A stretch of 64,000 nucleotides of DNA from Rhizaria sp. SCN 62-66 (lineage: Eukaryota; Rhizaria, unplaced). Below the pieces are notes generated by a model. That model was not told where the DNA came from. It saw only the letters and a list, made by a program, of their open reading frames with translations, and searched no databases. The stretch covers positions 143,625 to 207,624 of the forward strand of contig MEDY01000001.1 in the NCBI GenBank assembly GCA_001724265.1, given 5' to 3'. Positions 56,883 to 64,000 of this stretch are shown here, in pieces; positions within the stretch are counted from its first letter, which is position 1, and the number at the start of each line of letters is the position of its first letter. The translations under genes and the position numbers were made by a program.

Positions 56883-58063
56883 GCGCGCCAGCAACGAACA
56901 CTGGCGGCGAACAAGCTTGAAATTGCATGTAACATTTGCTATTTGCTACCGATCACACGTGAGTTGGAGGTTTCTGCTCCTCGATCCACGTGTATGGTAT
57001 GATTGCAAGTGTAGATGCAAGTGCTATGAAGTACACCACAAGCACCGACGATCTCAGATACGCTGCAGACTGCATGTTGTGTGTCTGTCGCTGTTGATGT
57101 GTTGTGCGTGTTGGAGGTGGAATCTATCTATTGTCGCAGTCTCTGTCTGTGTAAGTAACGACGAACAAACTTACATGGTGGCAGTCAATGGTGTACGTGG
57201 GTGTGTGAGTACACACGCACACGTGGACTCTTGACAGCTGCGCTATTCTAATAACACAAATCAAATCTCAAAATCTCAATTTTATCTTACAACCTCAGGG
57301 AGTTGTTGCTTCTGTTGCTGTTGCAGCTGTGTAACGACACGGATTACGCTCTCGTTATAATTAGTAATAATACAAATCTCATAAGAAAAATATAGCACGC
57401 TCGCGTAGTTTGAGACGCACGTATGATTTGCAAGAAAATAGGCATCGATAAGGGTCGGGGAAAACAAATGTTATTGTAAGCTTAATGAAATAAACCAATG
57501 AAATATACTTGCTGCGTTCTGCATCGGCAGCCCTGACCATTTGTGACACGCAGACTCACGATTTTCTTTTCAAAACAACCAATCAACGCAATAACAACAA
57601 ACATGAAATCAGTAATAAGCAAGAACAATTTCACTCTTCTTAGAAGGTTGTCAAATTATGTATTCATCTGATGACGTGCGGTCAATGATTCATATCGATA
57701 TCTTCCGAAACCGTCCAAGTGTGTGCCCACTTGAATATAAAAATCCGGTGTCAATCGCGTAATCCCGTCATCCCATCATAAGGTTAGTTGTGCTAGGTAA
57801 TTGTGACATTATATGGAGCTTTCTTGTTGTCATATTGTAATGTTGCGGACGGAGAGAAGGTTGATATAGCTATATCATATTGATACGTTTGCCCAGGCTG
57901 CTGGTCCATTCAAACACGCTCTTGAACGGTTTCATCCTCAGAGCTGGCCCGGCTCACACTTTTCTTGTCGCGTAGTGACGAAGTCGACCGCTTGATAAAC
58001 CCGTCGGAATTGCCAGCGAGCGCCGCCAGCCCCGCTCGTAGTGATGAGCGCGGGGCAGGGTTA
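56883..58063. other. Intergenic region between convergent genes
   Basis: About 1.2 kb, mostly AT-rich; the last 150 bases are more GC-rich and are probably 3' UTR of the membrane-protein gene. No coding or RNA gene seen. Confidence 0.5.
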
Positions 58064-58305
58064 TCACTGCTGGCCCAGGCTCTGACTGAGGTCCAGACCC
58101 TGGCTTTGACTGTGTCTGCGGCGCGCCGGAGCAGGGCTCTCACCGGGCGGCCGCGGGCTCTCCCCCAGCGGCCGCGAGCGCCGCATCACAATGCGCCCGT
58201 CGCTGGCGCCAGAACCGACGTTGGCGACGACGTGCGGACTACCACTGCCACTGCCGCTGCCGCTACCGCGGCTGCGGCTGCGCGGCTGCTGCGGCGACTG
58301 CTGAC

Positions 58306-58360
<55 letters not shown>

Positions 58361-60874
58361 AGACGGCAAGGGAGACTGGCCCCGCGACCCGCCACCGCCA
58401 CCACCGTCGTTGCCGTTGTTGGCGTGAAGCCGCGCCCCCGCCGACGGCGGCCGCGCTTGTTCGCGGTGCAGGTTGAACGAGCGCTGCCGCATCGGCACCA
58501 CGCCCTGTCCGCCGGCGGCCGCGAAGCGGGCCTGGCTGTGCGCGCCCAGTGCCGACAGCGACGACGGCGACACCAGCACGGCGCCAACGCCGCTGTTTGC
58601 ACTGACGCCTGCACTGTTGTTCTGAGCACTGACTGCGAGCGGGTTGAGGCTCGCTGCGGCGCCGCCGGCGCCCGCGGCTGCACCGGCCCCACCGGCACCA
58701 GCGGCGCTGACTGCGTTGGCGTTAAGCAGGATCGAGTGCGCAGGCGCTGTAGGCGCGCTGAACGGGTCGTTTGCAGTGACGATCGACCCGTCGGCCGCGA
58801 TCACGGGCGGCGGCAGCGGCAGGAACATGCTGAACGCACGCATCAACGGCCCTTGCTCGCTGGAATGCGCCGTCGCGCCGTCCTCGTCGTCGTCGTCGTC
58901 GCTGCCGCTGCAGTCACACTGGAACGAGAGGCAGCACAGTGCGACGATGGTCAGCACAAACACCGCGACGAGCAGACCGAGCGTGATGGCCTTGAACGTG
59001 ATCAGCGTGTTGAGTGTCGACGTGATGGCAACAGTGCCGAAGCCCACGGTCTCTTCGCTCTCGTGTTCGGCGTCGAACAGTGGACACGGCCCCAGCGGGC
59101 CCGCAGCGCCACCGCCGAAGCACTGGTTGTGGCAGTCTGGCACGGCGGCGGCCGCGAACGGCGGCACGGCGCACACGCCGCACAGGGAGAGCAGCGATGG
59201 ACCGCCGCGGACGCCCGCGCAGTCGGAGGCGCACACTTGCAACACACGCACGCTCATGTCGACGCTCACGGCATCGGCAGCGGCATCTGCGTCGGGGTCT
59301 GCGCCTGTGCCCGTGACGTCGCCAGGGGTGAGCGCAGTGCCGGCGCCGGCGTAGCGCGAGGCAGGCCGCTGCGCGATGCAGTCGCACGTGTCGTCTACAG
59401 TGGGCGCCGCCGGCAGCGCGATGCCCGTCGCGCTCACGGCCACCGTGGCCGGCGCGGCGGGCCCGACGGCGGGAGCGTGGGCCCAGCGGAGGGGCAGCGC
59501 GGGCGAGAGCATAACGGTGCCCGCGGTGGCGTCCGGGGTGGCGATCCCGTTGGGCACCGCGAGCTGCAGAGTCAGCGGCGTGGCCGCGTTTGAGGTGGTG
59601 GGCGTGTTGCAGCGAAACACGGAGCCTGAGACAGCGCGCGCCAGGGCGCTGCGGCCGATGCTGAACGTGTTCGGGTCGTCAGAGTCCGCTGCAGCGGCCT
59701 CAGCATCGGCGGGGGAAACGCCCGTGGTCGCAAGCGGTAAGAACGGCGCGTCATGCGCAGCCTGCGGGAGATCGTCTGGGTCGGTTGTGATGAGACACCA
59801 CAAAGTGGCGTCGTCGTCGCTGCTGCTCACAATCACGCCGTCGGCGGACACAGCAGAGGCGGAGCGCAGTGCGGGCGCAAAGGCCTCGCCCGCGGGCCCG
59901 CGGAAGCCGCGCGCGCGCAGCGGTGCGCCGAAGGAGGCGACTGTGAGCGCGGTCGTGCTGCTGTTACGCACCGGCAGCGGAGACAGACACGCCGCGGGGG
60001 CGACGGGTAGCGCCGCAAGGGTAACCGTAGTGCCCGCGAGCAGCGTCTCGGCCGGGAAGAGCTGCGATACCGGTGATGCGGCCGCCGCCCCTGTGAGGAG
60101 CCCCGGCCAGTCTGTGGTGTGGGGCCAGCCGGAGGCCTCGGCGTTGGCGGCCGGCAGCAGCCCCCAGAGTGCAGGCGGCGCAGTGGCCATCGTCACGGTT
60201 TGCGCCTGCCCCAGCGCCGTCACGGCCGCGATCACGTCAGGGTCCCCGGTCACCGCGATGTCCTAGGCGTTGGCGAGCGTCAACGAGGCCCAGATCGAGT
60301 CGGGGGACTGTAGTACGACGTCCAGCGCCCAGATCGCCTTCGACAGCGCGGAGGCGTTTGTTGGAGTCGTGGAATCTGTGGCACGCAGCGGGCCGCGCGT
60401 GCGGAGCGCAAAGATGCCCGCCGCGGCGTCGCAGTGCACCCGACGGGAGAAGCTCAGCGCGTTCACGTTGAACTCGTATTTCTCAAGCGCGAATGGCGTG
60501 ATAGAGCCCTTAATCGAGCCGGGGAGTTCGGCAGACGAGGCTGCAAGAGAATAGAGGCTTAGTGTCTGGCTGGTGTTCAGGTTGACGCCAACGGTGCTCG
60601 TAGACATGCCGAAGAGCGAGAAGGGGAAGGCGTAGGTGCGCGAGGTGGTGTAGGGAACACTGGTGAAGTTTGCGACTGAAGACAGATCCAGCGCGGCAAA
60701 CGCGGCATCCGCAGTAACTGGAAGCGGGTAGCGGTGCCAGCCTATGTACTGCGCACCCGCGCGCGGAGCCGCTAGAAGGCAGCAAAGTAGCGCGAGCGTG
60801 AGCGCCGCGGCAGAAACGGCGCGGCGGTGCGGCGGGCTGCAGGGGCGTGGAGACAACGACGGGGGCGGCGGCAT
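58064..60874 (-). CDS. Type I membrane protein with Cys-rich juxtamembrane part and polyQ cytosolic tail, one in-frame UAG
   Basis: 936 residues from ATG at 60874 (MPPPPSLSPRPC) to TGA if UAG at 60263 is sense. Residues 1-45 look like a signal peptide (hydrophobic AALTLALLCCLLAAPRAGAQ). The ectodomain begins YIGWHRYPLPVTAD and has YAFPFSLFGMSTSTVGVNL, reminiscent of FPFxFYG-type beta-sandwich domains in surface proteins. A Cys cluster (DCAGVRGG, LCGVC, CHNQCFGG) resembles the DCAGVCGG...CGVC repeats of many protist and bacterial surface proteins, here in one degenerate copy. One TM segment (ITLGLLVAVFVLTIVALCC) is followed by an acidic patch and a low-complexity cytosolic tail with 18 Gln. 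Likely a cell-surface or secretory-pathway receptor or adhesin-like protein; no ligand can be proposed. Confidence 0.75.
58307..58360. repeat. Pure (CTG)18 repeat encoding polyGln
   Basis: Eighteen uninterrupted CTG units on the plus strand, read on the minus strand as CAG (Gln) in the cytosolic tail of the membrane protein. Likely length-variable. Confidence 0.95.
60263..60265 (-). other. In-frame UAG codon in the membrane protein gene
   Basis: On the minus strand TAG lies between SLTLANA and DIAVTGDPDVIAAV. The signal peptide lies upstream and the TM segment downstream in the same frame, so a functional protein needs both halves. Read as sense. Confidence 0.85.
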
Positions 60875-61581
60875 GCTGCGCAAGGAGTGCGCGCGCGCGG
60901 GGAACAATTGAGAGTCCAAGGTCGTAGCGTGAGGCTCCGTGTGGAAGCGGGTGAACGCTGTTACGGTGTGCAGGAAAGGAGTCAAGAACTACGGACAAGT
61001 TTGTGGTGGGTGGTGGCCGACCGGCCGGAAGACCGCTTAGAGCTGCGTTTTCGTGAAACAGGAAGTAAACACGTGAAGTTGTAATGTAAGTATGTTTAGT
61101 ATATCAAAAATGTGTCTGAATGCAACAAGTATGTGACAAACATGGGGTATACGCGCGTTTCTTGAGTGCATCAGAGGGATACGTGGGGCGCGGGAAAAAA
61201 GCAACTTGTAGTCGGTATATGTGCATAGATTGATCGTCAAAGTGGACAAGGATTATACCCCAGTGACTATTTCGATCGCATTTATATTTCTTTAAAATAT
61301 CAATCTCATATCGGTCCTTCACTCCTCTCTACACGGTATACATCCATCTTCATCCTGTCCGTTCGAACAAGGTCTGCTCTCGTGTGTACGAATTCAGCAA
61401 CCACAACCCACGCTACTCTGCGACGACGCGCATTATCCCGGTGCATTCTGTTGCGTGCTTGTCTGTTTGTAGGCCGTACTCAGAGCGTAAACCAGTCACT
61501 AGCTCTTCTCTCTCGCTCCTGACCAACACAAATACTGAGCCAAATCATATCTGATAGAATCTTGACTGACGGCAGCCTAAC
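60875..61581. promoter_or_regulatory. Upstream region of two divergent genes
   Basis: About 700 bases between head-to-head starts. Tct-rich stretches (61310-61540) precede the plus-strand start. No RNA gene seen. Confidence 0.45.
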
Positions 61582-62483
61582 ATGTCGTCGTCATCGTCGC
61601 TATCCCCGTCGTCAGCGTCAACATCGTCGCTGTTTGATCGCACGGGCGCCAACGCCCGCCCTGGGCCTAATTCAAGCATGCATGGTACGCTCTCCTGATC
61701 CTAAAGTCACTTTGGTCCACCGTCTGACTTGAACAAACCTCATGACTGAGCAATGACAGCACGGCTATCACTATTGGCAAGCATTCCCGAGCTCAATTCG
61801 GTGGACACATCTCACTAACGCACTGTTTAATTGTGTATTAACGCAAACTCATTGTTATACGGCACAACTCAACCAATATAGAGCGTGGCGGTCTGGTCCA
61901 CACCGTTCTGGAGCAGTTCGGCCTCGAAGGCTCCTCCGACGAAGACACCGCCGCTGCCGCAGCCTCCGCCGCGGACCCGAACTCTGCCGCAGGCGCGCGC
62001 TTTGGTCCCCTGAGTGCGCTGGCGCCCGCGTCCCACTCTGCCGCCGTCTCGGGGCCCCAGGGCCGATGCCTGGGCTGGCTGGCCCCGCCGACGCCGCGCG
62101 CGTATGCGGCGTGCTGCTTCCACGCCTGGGGCACCTACACAGCCCTCGCGCTGCTCGCTGCCGTCGCGCTGCTGGGCGGGGCGCTTGCGCGCGAGCCCGC
62201 GGCCAGCAAGCGCGCGCAGGAGAGCGAGGACGACGCGCTGGCGCGGGCGGCCAACACGCAGGCGGGCCGGCTGCTGGGCGCGTTCGGCACGCTCGCTGGA
62301 CTGGCGTGGGTCGTGTGCTTTATGCGCCGCCGCAGGGCTAAGACGCATCTCCACAACACGGGTCATGGCACGGCCGCGCAGGCGCAGGGCCGCGGCGCGG
62401 GGGCGCGCAGCAGCGGCGGCAATAGTAACGGGGCGGGGCAGGGGCGAGATGATAACGGGGAGTACGAGGAGGAGTATATGTGA
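61582..62483 (+). CDS. Small two-TM protein, two exons
   Basis: Exon 1 61582-61684 and exon 2 61882-62483 (TGA) give 234 residues. Exon 1 starts with a Ser run and reads FDRTGANARPGPNSSMH; the donor is GTACGC and the acceptor ATATAG, and phase 1 is kept (G+AG, Glu), giving MHERGGLVHTVLEQFGLEG. Two hydrophobic helices (TYTALALLAAVALLGGAL and LLGAFGTLAGLAWVVCFM) flank a short charged loop (SKRAQESEDD), and the second is followed by a basic stop-transfer cluster RRRR. The tail is Gly/Ala/Asn-rich and ends EYEEEYM. No family recognised. The splice model rests on phase, donor consensus and composition only. Confidence 0.6.
61685..61881 (+). other. Intron of the two-TM gene
   Basis: 197 nt, donor GTACGC, acceptor CCAATATAG, with CACTAACG near 61813 as a possible branch site. 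Phase 1. Confidence 0.65.
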
Positions 62484-63009
62484 GGGTGTACGCGTGAGGT
62501 ACGCGTGGGAGATGTGTGAACGTTTGTGTCGATCTCCACTTTGACGGCAACTTACTGCTTGAAGTCCGCGTTTGTCCTGACTGTTTATCTTTGTGGCAGT
62601 GATGTGCGTTGAAGATACCACTGTGAGCGACGCGTGTCGCGCTTTTATATGTTACTTAGTATGATTATTGTGATTATAATTCAGTTTTGTGTCACTATTG
62701 AGGTTTAAATACATCGAGTCAGTCGAAGCGAACTGTTAAGATAGGTGACTCATGAATCAAGGATGTATTGCCAGTTTCAAAGGACTCAAAAGATGCCAGA
62801 TCAACTTGATAAGCTATAAAGTATGTATCCAAACGCTATATAACAATATGAGTAAGTATTACCCAGCTTTGTGACTCGGTTAGCACTCACCGGCTTAGTT
62901 CTCATCGATCACCAGCTATCATCACATGCGCCTTGCCGCGCCGACGATAGGCATGGTTGAGGACAGGTCGATTGTCAACACGGGTGTGACAGTAGCTAAA
63001 GTAAAGCAC
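62484..63009. other. Intergenic region between convergent genes
   Basis: AT-rich 3' region of the two-TM gene and the small minus-strand gene. Nothing else seen. Confidence 0.5.
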
Positions 63010-63294
63010 TCATTGCGCAGCACCGTCGGCCGCGGGCGCGACCGTAGGCAGCGCGTTCTCGTCGCGAAGCTGCACAAACACCTGTGCCCCATCGGCCAGC
63101 ACGTCGCAGAGCACTGCGGCCATGTCGAGCTCCTTGCCGGACTTGAGCACCACGCCCAGCGGCGCACCAAACTGGATCCCAAATGTGGGGTCGTAGCGCG
63201 CCAGCGCAGCGTTCGCCAGCCACTGAACCGACTGGTAGCCCTCGCCGCACTGCAGGGTGATCATCTTATCCTTGACGATAACGTGCACCTTCAT
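63010..63294 (-). CDS. 94-residue protein, possibly a ubiquitin-like beta-grasp fold
   Basis: ATG at 63294 (MKVHVIVKDKMITLQCGEG) to TGA. The N-terminus has alternating hydrophobic beta-strand character and is followed by a helix (VQWLANAALARYD), then a GxPLGVVLKSGKELDMAAVLCDVLADGAQVFVQL stretch. That beta-beta-helix-beta-beta order with a DVLxDGxxVxV end resembles ubiquitin-like or doublecortin-type small folds. I do not recognise a named family. Composition is fully coding-like and changes sharply at both ends, so the gene is probably real; an upstream exon is possible. Confidence 0.65.
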   Translation of the reverse strand: MKVHVIVKDKMITLQCGEGYQSVQWLANAALARYDPTFGIQFGAPLGVVLKSGKELDMAAVLCDVLADGAQVFVQLRDENALPTVAPAADGAAQ

Positions 63295-63580
63295 GAGCCT
63301 CGATGGGAGCTATACAGAAGGAAGAAGAAGTATAATTGAAATGACAAAGATATGTTATCAGATTAATATCATAAATCGCATTGATGAAGCTCCTGACGGA
63401 CATTGTGTAGTGATACGGTCATATTTCAAAGTGCTAAATGTAACGACTGTGTGAAGACTGGTTTGGAGTTTGTCGCGCGGTTCGCAAAAAGTCGGCGCTG
63501 GCGGTGGTTGCGCAAAGGGCTGACGAGGTGGGGCTGACTTTGAGCTGTTTGTTCTCGTCCGTAGAAACCACTCATTCAAA
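63295..63580. promoter_or_regulatory. Short shared upstream region of the 94-residue gene and eL27
   Basis: 286 bases between divergent start codons, so the two promoters must lie close together or overlap. No specific element identified. Confidence 0.45.
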
Positions 63581-64000
63581 ATGGTGAAGATGTACGTCAA
63601 TATACCTTTTTTACTGAACTCCTCAGTTGTTTAATTGCTTTGTGTGTGGCTGTCTTGCTTCTCAAATGGCTCCCCCGCCAGCTCGCCCCCGCCTGCCTCG
63701 CTGCTGTGCCTCACTTCCCTTCTGCCCGTCACTGTGTCGTCCCCATGTACCGTCTCCAGTCTCAAGCAGGGTAAGGTCGTTATTGTCCTCGCTGGCCGTT
63801 ACGCTGGCAAGAAGGCCATCGTGGTTGCCGCCAAGGCTGCCACCAAGAAGCGCCCGTACGCTCACGCCCTCATTGCTGGCCTCATCCGCTCCCCCCGCGC
63901 TGTCTCCAAGACCATGAGCAAGACCACCATCATGCGCAAGTCCTCCATCAAGGTCTTCGTCAAGAACATCAACGCCGCGCACATCATGCCCACCCGCTAC
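63581..64000 (+). CDS. RPL27: Cytosolic large-subunit ribosomal protein eL27, 3' end outside window
   Basis: Exon 1 is only 11 nt (63581-63591, ATGGTGAAGAT); exon 2 starts at 63760 and runs off the window. Splicing yields MVKILKQGKVVIVLAGRYAG, the canonical eL27 N-terminus. It is followed by KKAIVV, then RPYAHALIAGLIRSPR, SSIKVFVKNINAAHIMPTRY, which match the family throughout (the animal form has GRYSGRKAVIV, RPYSHALVAGIDRYPR, HLMPTRY). eL27 is an essential protein of the 60S subunit. About 84 residues are present; some 50 C-terminal residues are missing beyond 64000. Strong C-ending codon bias fits high expression. Confidence 0.97.
63592..63759 (+). other. Intron of eL27
   Basis: 168 nt, donor GTACGT, acceptor CCGTCTCCAG. 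It interrupts codon 4 (AT+T, Ile, phase 2). The family's N-terminus is restored only by this junction. Confidence 0.95.

Noticed and set aside
57910-59593. 542-codon plus-strand frame opposite the type I membrane protein
   Set aside because: Arg/Ala/Leu-rich shadow translation caused by CTG repeats and high GC; no domain.
18226-63580. tRNA genes, including a possible UAG-reading suppressor tRNA, in the spacers
   Set aside because: I looked for TTCGA/TTCAA T-arm patterns with complementary stems (for example near 19843, 20025 and 61363); none gave a paired T-arm or cloverleaf.
1-64000. CRISPR arrays, prokaryotic operons or integrated viral elements
   Set aside because: No regularly spaced repeats, no phage, transposase or reverse transcriptase signatures; gene structure is eukaryotic throughout.

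Overview
The window is nuclear DNA from a unicellular eukaryote with a mitochondrion. The evidence is spliceosomal introns (GT...AG) in at least five genes, a cytosolic ribosomal protein eL27 gene, a likely mitochondrial KGD4-type protein, a VPS13 lipid-transfer protein and an AMSH-type deubiquitinase. Exons are very GC-rich and full of Ala, Gln, Ser and acidic low-complexity runs. Introns and intergenic DNA are AT-rich, so gene edges show clearly by composition. I cannot name the lineage.

The most important result concerns the genetic code. Six in-frame TAG codons sit inside four otherwise continuous genes: VPS13 (three), an ABCC transporter (one), a coiled-coil protein (codon 6) and a type I membrane protein (one). 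After each TAG the same frame stays open for hundreds to thousands of codons. In the five internal cases no plausible ATG restarts translation. Every one of the 14 genes whose 3' end lies in the window ends in TAA (7) or TGA (7), never TAG. The simplest reading is that UAG is a sense codon here, while UAA and UGA remain stops. The amino acid (Gln or Leu are the precedents) cannot be settled from six linker positions.

Layout. 1-18225 (+): 3' part of a giant VPS13. 18801-21120: a divergent pair of paralogous four/five-TM proteins. 22214-28161 (-): ABCC (MRP-type) transporter with one intron. 28719-41501 (-): about 4260-residue protein ending in a TLDc domain. 42161-43184 (+): unresolved, possibly decayed gene. 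43567-46405 (+): cathepsin C (dipeptidyl peptidase I), five exons. 46855-48531 (+): AMSH/STAMBP JAMM deubiquitinase. 48956-50476 (-): membrane acyltransferase-3. 51162-52817 (+): coiled-coil protein. 53447-55318 (-): NT-C2 domain protein. 56442-56882 (+): KGD4/MRPS36-like mitochondrial protein. 58064-60874 (-): type I membrane protein with a polyQ tail. 61582-62483 (+): small two-TM protein. 63010-63294 (-): 94-residue protein, possibly ubiquitin-like. 63581-64000 (+): eL27, running off the end.

Several genes concern membranes and the endolysosomal system: VPS13 (lipid transfer), AMSH (endosomal ubiquitin removal), cathepsin C (lysosomal peptidase), TLDc (V-ATPase-linked in other organisms), NT-C2 (membrane tethering) and ABCC (export). 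Nothing in their arrangement suggests co-regulation; I read this as ordinary gene order. Introns share a distinctive donor, GTACG, in seven of eight well-supported cases.
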